From assembly GCA_947495125.1 (NCBI GenBank), contig CANLXL010000001.1, positions 248,001 to 312,000 of the forward strand: DNA of 64,000 nucleotides, given 5' to 3'. This DNA comes from an uncultured Flaviramulus sp. (lineage in GTDB: Bacteria; Bacteroidota; Bacteroidia; Flavobacteriales; Flavobacteriaceae). The notes under the pieces were generated by a model. The model saw nothing but the letters and a program-made list of their open reading frames with translations. It searched no databases and was not told the DNA's origin. The first letter of the stretch is position 1; each line of letters begins with the position of its first letter. Both the position numbers and the translations under genes were made by a program. Shown here piece by piece: positions 26,879 through 35,480 of the stretch.

Positions 26879-27323
26879 CTTGTCCCATAACTTCTTCAGC
26901 TAAATCTGCAAAGTCTAATGTTGCATCATCAATAGCTTGTTCGTATTTCTCCTTATCCCAAATTTCAATAATGTTTACCGCAGGAGAAATCACAATATTT
27001 TTTAGAATTCCCGCAAACACAATTAAATCCTTTGGAATTAATAAACGTCCGCTGGCATCAACCTCCACCATTCTTGCGCCCGCACTAAACCTGCGAATAA
27101 AATCATTGTTCTTCTTTTTAAACCGATTTAGTTTATTCACTTTTTGCATCATGGTTTCCCACTCGTCCATTGGATACAACTCTAAACACGGTTGAAATAC
27201 CGAACGTCGCAACACAAACCCACTTTGCAACACAGGAGCCAATTGCTTTTTCATCCCAGAGGGCAACATTAGCCTCCCTTTGGCATCCACTTTACAATCG
27301 TATGTTCCTATTAATGAGTTCAA
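26853..27323 (-). CDS. mraZ: MraZ, dcw-cluster regulator
   Basis: This DNA-binding protein of the SpoVT/AbrB fold is known in other bacteria to bind repeats upstream of its own operon. Two AbrB-like halves are visible: GTYDCKVDAKGRLMLPSGMKKQL at the N-terminus and ARMVEVDASGRLLIPKDLIVFAGI near 82-106, with the DAKGR/DASGR turn in each. The start codon is TTG at 27323: the preceding stretch holds no in-frame ATG back to a stop, and starting later would destroy the first domain. It is the first gene of the dcw cluster and has a TATATTTG box 33 bp upstream. Confidence 0.95.
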   Translation of the reverse strand: MNSLIGTYDCKVDAKGRLMLPSGMKKQLAPVLQSGFVLRRSVFQPCLELYPMDEWETMMQKVNKLNRFKKKNNDFIRRFSAGARMVEVDASGRLLIPKDLIVFAGILKNIVISPAVNIIEIWDKEKYEQAIDDATLDFADLAEEVMGQDDDDHGVS

Positions 27324-27355
27324 ACCGAATAATTAAAGATGTTGTCTTTAAGTTT

Positions 27356-27363
27356 CAAATATA
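27356..27363 (-). promoter_or_regulatory. Candidate -7 box of dcw cluster promoter
   Basis: TATATTTG on the minus strand matches TAnnTTTG and lies 32 bp upstream of the mraZ TTG. A canonical -33 TTTG is not found at the expected distance, so other contacts, or another promoter, may be involved. Confidence 0.5.
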
Positions 27364-27564
27364 TCGAAAAATATACCACATTTTACCACTTTATGACACT
27401 TTGTTGATAATTTTTCAATTATTGGTCATTTTATTTCGACTACGATTGTCGAAAAAACCTAACTACACCCTTACTATCAACGGGTTACATAAACTCAATA
27501 AAGATTCTAACATTATTAACATTTTCCCTTATCTGAATTATTTCTTGAGAATCAATTAAAATGA

Positions 27565-27593
27565 TTGAAATATGAATGAAATAACTATATTTG
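27565..27593 (+). promoter_or_regulatory. Promoter of alpha/beta hydrolase gene
   Basis: TTG (27565-27567), an 18-bp spacer and TATATTTG (27586-27593) match the Bacteroidota promoter. Transcription would start near 27600, which excludes the possible ATG at 27572 and supports a start at 27620. Confidence 0.6.
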
Positions 27594-27619
27594 TTTTTAA
27601 CGAAATGACTAACCGATTG

Positions 27620-28384
27620 ATGACGCATCGTTTAAAAAAAGAAGGTAATTATAACTATATTGAAGTTGGAGAAGGCACTCCTATTGTGGTTTTACATGGC
27701 CTCATGGGAGGCTTGAGTAACTTTGATTCTGTAACAAAATACTTCAGTTTAAAAGGCTATAAAATTTTAATTCCGGAACTACCTATTTACACCATGTCTT
27801 TACTCAAGACCAATGTGAGAAGTTTTGCGAAATATCTACATGACTTCATCGAATTTAAAGGGTTTAAAGACGTTATTTTATTAGGAAATTCGCTTGGCGG
27901 ACATATTGGTTTATATCACACGAAACTATTTCCGGAAAAGGTTAAGGCTCTAGTCATTACGGGTAGCTCGGGGCTATACGAAAGTGCTATGGGTGGGGGC
28001 TACACGAAACGTAGTGATTACGAGGTCATTAAAAAGAAAGCACAGGATGTTTTTTACGATCCTGCTGTAGCGACTAAAGCAATTGTAGATGAAGTCTACC
28101 AAACCGTAAACGACCGCAATAAACTTATAAAAACACTGGCTATTGCCAAAAGTGCTATACGACATAATATGGCAAAAGACCTTCCCAAAATGCAAACACC
28201 AACCTGTATTATATGGGGAAAAAACGACAATGTAACACCTCCGGAAGTTGCTGAAGAATTCAATACACTTTTACCTGATTCTGACTTATTTTGGATTGAT
28301 AAATGTGGACATGCAGCGATGATGGAGCACCCTGATGAATTTAATGAAACTCTTGATGGTTGGCTAAAAAAACGAAATTTTTAA
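27620..28384 (+). CDS. Alpha/beta hydrolase
   Basis: A 254-aa alpha/beta-hydrolase-fold protein starting MTHRLKKEGNYNYIEVGEG. The oxyanion region is VLHGLMGGLSNF, the nucleophile elbow is GNSLGG with Ser91, and the probable acid and base are Asp203 (GKNDNVTP) and His231 (CGHAAMMEHP). There is no signal peptide. The substrate is unknown. An upstream in-frame ATG at 27572 would add 16 residues, but the promoter box overlaps that segment. The position between the dcw cluster (divergent) and engB (same strand) may mean co-transcription with engB. Confidence 0.88.
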   Translation: MTHRLKKEGNYNYIEVGEGTPIVVLHGLMGGLSNFDSVTKYFSLKGYKILIPELPIYTMSLLKTNVRSFAKYLHDFIEFKGFKDVILLGNSLGGHIGLYHTKLFPEKVKALVITGSSGLYESAMGGGYTKRSDYEVIKKKAQDVFYDPAVATKAIVDEVYQTVNDRNKLIKTLAIAKSAIRHNMAKDLPKMQTPTCIIWGKNDNVTPPEVAEEFNTLLPDSDLFWIDKCGHAAMMEHPDEFNETLDGWLKKRNF

Positions 28385-28436
28385 GTTTACCAATTGCCAT
28401 AAGTCTCATATTGCTAAACAAAGTTCAATTAATGAG

Positions 28437-28456
28437 ATTTCCGCCTTCTCGGAAAT
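28437..28456. repeat. REP-like hairpin upstream of engB
   Basis: ATTTCCG-CCTTCT-CGGAAAT is a perfect 7-bp stem with a 6-nt loop, followed by GACAA. It resembles the degenerate GATTCCCGCC/GCGGGAATGAC palindrome that is dispersed in flavobacterial genomes. It lies 14 bp before the engB ATG. Confidence 0.6.
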
Positions 28457-28470
28457 GACAAATAATAGTT

Positions 28471-29076
28471 ATGCATATTAAATCTGCTGAGTTCGTAGTA
28501 AGCAATTCGGATGTCGCAAAATGTCCAAAAAGCATGTTACCGGAATACGCTTTTATAGGAAGAAGTAACGTCGGTAAATCGTCCCTGATCAACATGCTTA
28601 CGGGCAGAAAAAGTCTTGCAAAAACCTCTGGAAGACCGGGTAAAACACAACTGATAAACCATTTTCTAATTAACAAAAACTGGCATTTAGTAGATTTACC
28701 GGGTTATGGCTACGCACGCGTCTCAAAAAGTGCAAAAAAAGTATTTCAAAAATTTATAACTCAGTATTTTGCTTTACGTGAACAACTGGTTACTGCTTTT
28801 GTTTTGGTCGATATAAGACACCAACCGCAACCTATAGATTTGGAGTTTATGCAATGGCTTGGCGAACATAGTATTCCCTTTTCAATTATTTTCACCAAAG
28901 CCGATAAATTAAAACCACGAGCCATTGAAAACCACGTGGAAGCATACAAAACCGTTTTACTTGAAACCTGGGAAGATATGCCTGATTATTACATTACATC
29001 ATCGACAAAAGATATTGGTAAAGATGATGTCTTGAAATATATTGATGCTTTAAACAAAAATATGGAATTAGGTTAA
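28471..29076 (+). CDS. engB: Ribosome biogenesis GTPase EngB/YihA
   Basis: This TRAFAC-class GTPase is needed for 50S ribosomal subunit assembly. G1 is GRSNVGKS (30-37), the switch I region is KTSGRPGKTQ, G3 is DLPGYG (75-80) and G4 is TKAD (142-145). It is 201 aa, the usual size, with no extra domains, and cytoplasmic. It follows the alpha/beta hydrolase by 86 bp containing a REP-like hairpin. Confidence 0.96.
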   Translation: MHIKSAEFVVSNSDVAKCPKSMLPEYAFIGRSNVGKSSLINMLTGRKSLAKTSGRPGKTQLINHFLINKNWHLVDLPGYGYARVSKSAKKVFQKFITQYFALREQLVTAFVLVDIRHQPQPIDLEFMQWLGEHSIPFSIIFTKADKLKPRAIENHVEAYKTVLLETWEDMPDYYITSSTKDIGKDDVLKYIDALNKNMELG

Positions 29077-29180
29077 AATTATTCTCTTGAGTACTTTATC
29101 AAAAAAATTAATACCTTCACCTGAACTTTTTAACCAATCAATATTTTAAAACGCTTAATTTCATTTTTAAAACGAATCAC

Positions 29181-29777
29181 ATGAAAAAACTTTTGATTTT
29201 AGCAATAACTAGTTTCACAATAATAGGCAATACTTATGCTCAGGATACTTCATTATTTAATGGAAAAACCTTAGATGGTTGGAACATTTACGGCACAGAA
29301 AAATGGTATGTTGAAGATGGTCATTTAATTTGCGAAAGTGGACCAGACAAAGAATATGGTTATTTAGGTACAGAAAAATATTATAAAGATTTTATACTAA
29401 CCTTAGAGTTTAAACAAGGTAGTAATGGCAATAGCGGTGTTTTTATAAGATCGACTATTGATGGTGTTAAAGTGAAAGGTTGGCAGGTTGAAGTTGCTCC
29501 ACAAGGAAAACACACTGGAGGTGTTTATGAGTCTTATGGACGAGGTTGGTTGATAAAACCAGATCCTGAAAAGGAAAAGGTTTTAAAGGAAGGTGAATGG
29601 AATACAATGAAAATAAAAGTTAAAGGTTCTGCGTTGACCTCGTGGTTAAATGGGACTAAGATGGTGCATATTGACGACGAAAAAATCGGTAATGGCGAAG
29701 GTGGAATCGCTTTGCAAATTCATAGTGGCGGGGATGTTAAAGTAAGCTGGAGAAATATTAAAATCAAGGAACTTTAA
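29181..29777 (+). CDS. Secreted DUF1080 (3-keto-disaccharide hydrolase) protein
   Basis: It has a Sec signal peptide (MKKLLILAITSFTIIGNTYA, cut before QD) and one DUF1080 domain, a concanavalin/LamG-like jelly roll: SLFNGKTLDGWNIYG, KDFILTLEFKQGSNGNSGVFIR, GWQVEVAPQGKHTGGVYE and the C-terminal GGIALQIHSGGDVKVSWRNI. Family members cleave 3-keto-glycosides or act as glycan-binding modules; the substrate here is not indicated. It is 198 aa, standing alone with no oxidoreductase partner nearby. It is convergent with the ABC permease gene. Confidence 0.9.
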   Translation: MKKLLILAITSFTIIGNTYAQDTSLFNGKTLDGWNIYGTEKWYVEDGHLICESGPDKEYGYLGTEKYYKDFILTLEFKQGSNGNSGVFIRSTIDGVKVKGWQVEVAPQGKHTGGVYESYGRGWLIKPDPEKEKVLKEGEWNTMKIKVKGSALTSWLNGTKMVHIDDEKIGNGEGGIALQIHSGGDVKVSWRNIKIKEL

Positions 29778-29796
29778 CGAAACCCCGTAGCACGTA

Positions 29797-30891
29797 TTAA
29801 TTTTTCACGTCTAATGCGTCACGTAAGGCGTTTCCAATAAGCATAAATGCCATGACCAAACTCATAATACAGAGTCCGGGTATTATGGCTAAGTAGGGTT
29901 TCCCCAGAATAATATAATTATAATGGTCTTTTATCATGGCACCCCAACTCGCCATTGGTGGTTGTGCTCCAATCCCTAAAAAACTCAGTCCGCTTTCGAT
30001 TAAAATTGCTGCGGCAAAATTCGCCGCCGATATAACAATAACGGGGGCCATAATATTAGGAAGGATATGCCTGGTAATAATTCTATAATCGTTAAAACCC
30101 AATGCACGGGCTGCGGTTACATATTGCATTTCTTTGGCGCTAATTATCTGCCCGCGTACGACCCTAGCCACTTCTACCCACATGGTAAGTCCAACGGCAA
30201 TAAACACTTGCCAAAAGCCTTTACCCAAGGCCAGCGTAATAGCAATAACGAGTAATAACGTAGGAATAGACCAGGTAATATTTATAATCCACATGATAAA
30301 AGCATCCACTTTCCCTCCAAAATATCCTGCAATGCTTCCCATAAAAACACCTATAATCAAGGAAATAAAAACCGCTACAAAGCCTATAAAGAACGATATT
30401 CGAGATCCAACCAATACGCGACTCAGCAAATCTCTCCCGTATTTATCGGTCCCAAAATAAAAGGTTTTTTCTTTGATATGATCCAAAACTGCATGATCCG
30501 GGAATAAACTGGTCTCTACAGATTTTTGTTCACCTTCAAGTCCGTCTGCAGTATATTCTGTGTACATTAAGCTGTTTCCCTCTATATGAAATTCTGAAAT
30601 CGGAATTTCAGTATCCGAATTCTTTTTTCCAAAAAACAGGGCATTAAAAGTAGATTGATTTGATGCAAACTGAGACGGAAGCGTTAATAATTTCACCGTA
30701 AACCCAGGTTTTTTTGAATGAATAGACAAATGCATTTGGTTAGCATGTTGCGAATTATCGGGTGCAAAACTATAAGCAAATACAGAAACCAAACCTACAA
30801 GCACAATGAAGTAAAAACTAAAAACGCCCCAAAAGTTCTTTCTAAACTTTTGGAGCGCTAATTGTTTTAAAGCCTGTGGTTTGCTACTCAT
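29797..30891 (-). CDS. ABC transporter permease, Dpp/OppC type
   Basis: The 364-aa inner-membrane permease carries the OppC-type N-terminal segment (FRKNFWGVFSFYFIVLVGLVSV), a long periplasmic loop of about 90 residues, and a binding-protein-dependent permease domain (FGTDKYGRDLLSRVLVGSRIS, then ARVVRGQIISAKEMQYVTAARALGF) with the EAA-like loop. The long loop is larger than in E. coli OppC. No ATP-binding subunit, binding protein or second permease lies in the window. It starts 16 bp after the prc-like gene and is probably co-transcribed with it. Confidence 0.92.
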   Translation of the reverse strand: MSSKPQALKQLALQKFRKNFWGVFSFYFIVLVGLVSVFAYSFAPDNSQHANQMHLSIHSKKPGFTVKLLTLPSQFASNQSTFNALFFGKKNSDTEIPISEFHIEGNSLMYTEYTADGLEGEQKSVETSLFPDHAVLDHIKEKTFYFGTDKYGRDLLSRVLVGSRISFFIGFVAVFISLIIGVFMGSIAGYFGGKVDAFIMWIINITWSIPTLLLVIAITLALGKGFWQVFIAVGLTMWVEVARVVRGQIISAKEMQYVTAARALGFNDYRIITRHILPNIMAPVIVISAANFAAAILIESGLSFLGIGAQPPMASWGAMIKDHYNYIILGKPYLAIIPGLCIMSLVMAFMLIGNALRDALDVKN

Positions 30892-30907
30892 TTATAACGT
30901 ATCCAAT

Positions 30908-33055
30908 TTAATCTTTTACGTTAGCCACTTTCTTAATACCATAAGATGTTCTTAAATCTTCTAATACATTTAAAGCTTCCTCTATATATACATCTTGACT
31001 TAAGCTTTTATGCCAGCGCTCACGCTTTTCTTTCAAATCTGTGGTATCACTTTCAAAAAGTGATCTTTCATAGGCATGAGATTCAAATGTTAGGTTTGTT
31101 TTGTATTTTGAAATGGCATCAAAACGCTTAGACTCTTCTTCATTTAGGTTAATATTTTCTTTGTATTTATTATAATTTAAAGAATATACGGTTTCATCTA
31201 TTTTACCCTTAACCCATTTTGCATTTTCCTCAATAAGCTTTAGTTGTTCATTCTGGCTCATGCGCTCATTACTACTACTAATAGTAGCATCGTAGTCAAA
31301 GTAATTATCCCATACAGCATAACTTGCGGCACTAATTTCATCCCATGGTAACGGGTTTTTCTTATCTTTTTCTCCAACATCAATAAAGCTGAAACGCCCG
31401 GGCACTTTAACATCACTCTTCACTCCTTCCAACTGCACCGACCCGCCATTAATTCTATAATATTTTTGAGTTGTTAAAGCTAAAGCTCCTAAATCTCCAG
31501 TCGTATTAGATCGAAGCATATTATTTAGATTAATCACATTTTGTACTGTTCCTTTTCCATAGGTTTGTTTACTTCCTATAACAATAGCACGCTTATAATC
31601 TTGCATCGCGGCTGCCATAATCTCGGAAGCAGAAGCAGAAATTTCATTCACCAAAATCACCAATGGACCATCCCAGGTAATAGATCGGTCCCGGTCTTGT
31701 AAAACCTCTTTAGCTTCTCCTGTTGACCGTACCTGCACTATAGGACCTTCTTTTATAAACAGACCTGCCATATCCACCACAGTTGGTAAAGAGCCTCCTC
31801 CATTATTTCGTAAATCAAGAACAAGTCCCTCCATACCTTCAGCTTTAAGGCGCTCAATTTCATTTTTCACATCAATCGCCGCATTTAATTTTTTATAATC
31901 TTTAAAGTCAACATAAAACGCCGGAAGATTTATAACTCCGAACGTTTTATTATCCTTTTTAACCAACGACGATTTGGCATAAGTTTCAACCAATTCAACG
32001 ATATCTCTGGTTATGGTAATATCCTTTATTGTGCCATCTATCTTTTTTATCGTCAAGGTTACTTTTGTTCCTTTTGGCCCTTTAATATACTTAATAGCAT
32101 CATTTATACGCATCCCAACAATATTAACCGGCAATTCCTCATCTTCTTGCTTCACTTTTAAAATAATATCTTCCACCTCCAATTCCTGGCTTCGCCATGC
32201 AGGTCCTCCTGAAATAAGTTCAACGATTTTGATATAGTCCATGTTTTTTGTTAACCTGGCACCTATACCCTCGAGTTTTCCCGACATACGTTGATCAAAA
32301 TCTTCTTTGTTCCTAGGAGCCAAATAGTAGGTGTGTGGATCAAATTCTCCCACGATGGCATCCACATAGAGCGCAAACCAGTCCTGGCGTTGTAAATCAT
32401 CAATATTATCATGAAAATAAACATTCATTGACTTTAAAGTAGCTTCTCTTGCTTCCTTTTCAATTTCAGGCTCTGTTTTCATAACATACGAATCATCCTT
32501 ATTTTTGGCGGCCTCTTCCTGGGCATGAATATCATCATAATAAGAAATTGTTGCAAACTTAAGTAGCTTTCTCCAGCGCTCCTTCATTTGGCTTTTATTT
32601 TTCGCAAAACCAACTTTATCATAATCAGTTTCAAAAGTTTCGTCAATGGTATAATCGAAAGGTTTTGATAAAACCTCTTTATAAATTTCCTTGACCTCCT
32701 CAATACGTTTCAACATTCTTTCATTGGTTACATTAAAAAACGTAATATCTGCGGTCTTAAGCTGATCGTCTAAAGTCAATTTGAATTTTTCAAAATCCTT
32801 ATAATCCGATTGGTAGAAATAACGCTTTACAGGATCGATGGCCTCCATATAATCGCTAAATAATTGTGTCGAAAAGTCATCGTCCATGTCCATAGGGTCG
32901 AAATGCCCCTGCTCCAAAACGAATGTTATGACCTGAATTAATAGCTTATCTTTATCAGGGTTACTAAATGTTTTCGTTGTAAAACTGCAAGATGCAAACG
33001 CCAGTAATAAAACCAGCATTAAAATTTTATAATTGCTCTTCATAATTTTTCTCAT
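30908..33055 (-). CDS. prc: C-terminal processing protease (Prc/Tsp, S41)
   Basis: This periplasmic serine/lysine protease cuts proteins at their C-terminus. The 715-aa protein has a lipoprotein signal (LLLAFASC, Cys23), an N-terminal helical domain, a PDZ domain at about 255-345, and the S41 catalytic domain with the SASASE nucleophile segment (473-478, Ser475 by analogy with E. coli Tsp) and Lys501 (YGKGTVQ). A C-terminal helical domain (LPWDEISAA...) completes the Prc architecture. Start at 33055 or the ATG at 33043 (MKSNYK). A TATATTTG box flanked by 8-bp inverted repeats lies upstream. It precedes the ABC permease gene. Confidence 0.94.
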   Translation of the reverse strand: MRKIMKSNYKILMLVLLLAFASCSFTTKTFSNPDKDKLLIQVITFVLEQGHFDPMDMDDDFSTQLFSDYMEAIDPVKRYFYQSDYKDFEKFKLTLDDQLKTADITFFNVTNERMLKRIEEVKEIYKEVLSKPFDYTIDETFETDYDKVGFAKNKSQMKERWRKLLKFATISYYDDIHAQEEAAKNKDDSYVMKTEPEIEKEAREATLKSMNVYFHDNIDDLQRQDWFALYVDAIVGEFDPHTYYLAPRNKEDFDQRMSGKLEGIGARLTKNMDYIKIVELISGGPAWRSQELEVEDIILKVKQEDEELPVNIVGMRINDAIKYIKGPKGTKVTLTIKKIDGTIKDITITRDIVELVETYAKSSLVKKDNKTFGVINLPAFYVDFKDYKKLNAAIDVKNEIERLKAEGMEGLVLDLRNNGGGSLPTVVDMAGLFIKEGPIVQVRSTGEAKEVLQDRDRSITWDGPLVILVNEISASASEIMAAAMQDYKRAIVIGSKQTYGKGTVQNVINLNNMLRSNTTGDLGALALTTQKYYRINGGSVQLEGVKSDVKVPGRFSFIDVGEKDKKNPLPWDEISAASYAVWDNYFDYDATISSSNERMSQNEQLKLIEENAKWVKGKIDETVYSLNYNKYKENINLNEEESKRFDAISKYKTNLTFESHAYERSLFESDTTDLKEKRERWHKSLSQDVYIEEALNVLEDLRTSYGIKKVANVKD

Positions 33056-33079
33056 TGTTATTCGGTCTTTAACATTGAC

Positions 33080-33110
33080 ATCATATTCAAATATATAACT
33101 TCAATATGAT
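33080..33110. promoter_or_regulatory. Inverted repeat around prc promoter box
   Basis: ATCATATT (33080-33087) and AATATGAT (33103-33110) are perfect 8-bp inverted arms; between them on the minus strand lies TATATTTG (33088-33095), a TAnnTTTG match 33 bp upstream of the prc start. An operator overlapping the promoter is a reasonable reading. Confidence 0.4.
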
Positions 33111-33260
33111 ATGATCCATTTCTTATATTCTTAATATTACCACTAAAATAAAGAAAAAACCATGCCAATAAAGGCTATTATTGCTATTTTTTTGTTAAAG
33201 CGAAGAAATTAAGCATTTCGCAAGTAAATTGTGTATTTTAGCGATGTTTTTTAAATATAA

Positions 33261-34034
33261 ATGACGAAAAAACCTCTAATCTTAGTAACCAACGATGACG
33301 GTATCAATGCTCCCGGGTTAAGAGCACTGATATCTGTAATGAATAGCATTGGCAATGTCGTTGTTGTGGCGCCTGATAGTCCGCAAAGCGGAATGGGACA
33401 TGCGATAACGGTAGACTCTACACTTTATGTACAAAAACTTGATTCCGAAGGCCCTCAAATAGAGTATAGTTGCTCGGGGACACCCGCAGATTGCGTAAAG
33501 CTTGCTATAAGAGAATTGTTGGATAGAAAACCTGACTTGTGTGTTTCTGGTATTAATCACGGTTCTAACGCCTCAATAAATGTCATATATTCAGGTACGA
33601 TGAGTGCCGCTGTGGAAGCCGGGATAGAAGGTATTCCCGCTATTGGGTTCTCCTTACTTAATTACAAATGGTTGGCAAATTTTGACGCTTGCCGGAAATT
33701 TGTGAAGACCATTACTAAAAATGCGTTACATCAAGGTTTACCCAATGGTGTTGTTTTAAATGTAAATATCCCTGACATTTCTGAAGAGCATATAAAAGGC
33801 ATTAAGATTTGCAGGCAAGCTAAAGGTAATTGGGTTGAGGCTTTTGATAAGCGCATAAACCCGTCCGGAAGAGATTATTATTGGCTTTCTGGAAAATTTG
33901 TTAATTTAGATGAAGGCGATGACACCGATGAGTGGGCTTTAGAACATGGTTATGTATCGGTCGTTCCGGTTCAATTCGATTTAACCGCCCATGATTTTAT
34001 ACAGAATTTAAACCGCTGGAAATTAAATGATTAA
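33261..34034 (+). CDS. surE: 5'/3'-nucleotidase SurE
   Basis: This metal-dependent nucleoside monophosphate phosphatase belongs to the stationary-phase survival family. The metal site is visible as LVTNDDG (Asp12, Asp13), APDSPQSGMGHAIT (Ser40) and CVSGINHGSN. The 257-aa length is normal and there is no signal peptide. Its stop codon overlaps the next ORF by 8 bp (ATGATTAA), so translation of the small membrane protein is probably coupled. lpxB follows, an order often seen in flavobacteria. Confidence 0.96.
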   Translation: MTKKPLILVTNDDGINAPGLRALISVMNSIGNVVVVAPDSPQSGMGHAITVDSTLYVQKLDSEGPQIEYSCSGTPADCVKLAIRELLDRKPDLCVSGINHGSNASINVIYSGTMSAAVEAGIEGIPAIGFSLLNYKWLANFDACRKFVKTITKNALHQGLPNGVVLNVNIPDISEEHIKGIKICRQAKGNWVEAFDKRINPSGRDYYWLSGKFVNLDEGDDTDEWALEHGYVSVVPVQFDLTAHDFIQNLNRWKLND

Positions 34035-34311
34035 AAAAGAACTTATTATTGGAATATGCGTAGGATTAGTTGCCAACACTATGGGATTGTTATGTACAGC
34101 AACCCTACTAGGGCAGGGGGATGATTTTACAACTGTAATAAAAGCTGCGGCGGCTGAAGGCTTTTTAGGAAAACTCATAAGCTTGGGAGCCATTTTAAAC
34201 CTAATCGCATTTTTCATTTTTATAAAAAAGAAACAGGATTATAGAGCGCGTGGTGTTTTATTAATTACCGTTTTTATTGCCGTTTTCACGTTTGTCTTTA
34301 AACTCTTTTAA
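34027..34311 (+). CDS. Small membrane protein between surE and lpxB (94 aa)
   Basis: A hydrophobic protein with three likely membrane segments (about residues 5-27, 50-66 and 75-93) and short basic loops (KKKQDYRAR). I do not recognise a family. Translation appears coupled to surE through an 8-bp overlap, and lpxB begins 46 bp downstream. The composition and tight packing make it a real gene; a role in the envelope is only inferred from the neighbours. Confidence 0.75.
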   Translation: MIKKELIIGICVGLVANTMGLLCTATLLGQGDDFTTVIKAAAAEGFLGKLISLGAILNLIAFFIFIKKKQDYRARGVLLITVFIAVFTFVFKLF

Positions 34312-34357
34312 TTATATTTAAGAAAGCACTTGACCGTGCTGATTCGACCATAAAAAA

Positions 34358-35470
34358 ATGAAATATTATATCATTGCCGGAGAAGCTTCAGGAGATTTAC
34401 ACGGTTCCAACTTAATAAAAGCATTACTAAAGAAAGATGTCAATGCCGATTTAAGATTTTGGGGTGGCGATTTGATGCAAGCTGAAGGAGGTACACTTGT
34501 AAAGCATTATAAAGAACGTGCTTTTATGGGGTTTGTTGAAGTTATTACCAACTTGAATAAAATATTCAAACTCATCTCTTTTTGCAAAAAGGATATTAAA
34601 ATATTTAATCCGGATGTCGTTATTTTTATCGACAATTCCGGTTTTAATTTGCGCATTGCAAAATGGGCTAAACAGGAACATTTTAAGACGCACTACTATA
34701 TTTCACCACAGGTTTGGGCCTCGAGAGCGCGTCGGGTAAAAGCAATTAAACGCGATATTGACGCCATGTATGTTATCCTTCCTTTTGTTGAAGATTTTTA
34801 TAAAAAATATGATTATAAAGTCACTTTTGTAGGGCACCCATTAATTGATGCCATTTCTAACAGAACACAAGTTGATGAATTTGAATTTAGAGCCACTCAC
34901 GAACTTAACGACAAGCCTATTATTGCACTTTTGCCTGGCAGTAGAAAACAGGAAATAAAAAAAATGCTATCGGTAATGCTCAGTTTAGTTGATGATTTTC
35001 CAAACTACCAATTTGTAATTGCCGGAGCTCCCAGTCAAGATTATGAATTTTACAAACCCTTTATAAAGACTTCTAATATTAGTTTCGTTTCTAATAAAAC
35101 TTACGATTTGTTAAGCGTTTCTACCGCTGCTTTAGTGACTTCGGGCACAGCAACACTGGAAACCGCTTTATTTAAAGTCCCTCAAGTGGTTTGCTATAAA
35201 AGCAATGCGATCTCATACCATATTGCAAAACGTATTATTACTTTAAAATTTATTTCATTAGTGAATTTAATTATGAATAAAGAGGTTGTTACCGAACTTA
35301 TTCAAAATGATTTTAATCCTAACAGACTTAAAAAAGAGCTTAGTAAAATCTTAGAAGGTTATGAACGTGCTAAATTATTTTTAGATTATTATGATTTGGA
35401 AAAGGCTTTAGGAGGAAAAGGTGCTAGCGAAAAAACAGCCGGATTAATTTTTAATGCTCTAAAATCTTAA
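34358..35470 (+). CDS. lpxB: Lipid-A-disaccharide synthase LpxB
   Basis: It condenses UDP-2,3-diacylglucosamine with lipid X in lipid A synthesis. The N-terminal IIAGEASGDLHGSNLI, the central FIDNSGFNLRIAKWAK and YYISPQVWASRARRVKAI, and the C-terminal LLPGSRKQEIKKML and VTSGTATLETALFKVPQVVCYK segments are diagnostic of this GT-B family. At 370 aa it is full length. It acts at the inner membrane face. It lies in a plus-strand run with surE and the NlpC/P60 gene (7-10 bp gap). Confidence 0.96.
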   Translation: MKYYIIAGEASGDLHGSNLIKALLKKDVNADLRFWGGDLMQAEGGTLVKHYKERAFMGFVEVITNLNKIFKLISFCKKDIKIFNPDVVIFIDNSGFNLRIAKWAKQEHFKTHYYISPQVWASRARRVKAIKRDIDAMYVILPFVEDFYKKYDYKVTFVGHPLIDAISNRTQVDEFEFRATHELNDKPIIALLPGSRKQEIKKMLSVMLSLVDDFPNYQFVIAGAPSQDYEFYKPFIKTSNISFVSNKTYDLLSVSTAALVTSGTATLETALFKVPQVVCYKSNAISYHIAKRIITLKFISLVNLIMNKEVVTELIQNDFNPNRLKKELSKILEGYERAKLFLDYYDLEKALGGKGASEKTAGLIFNALKS

Positions 35471-35480
35471 CCATTTATTG

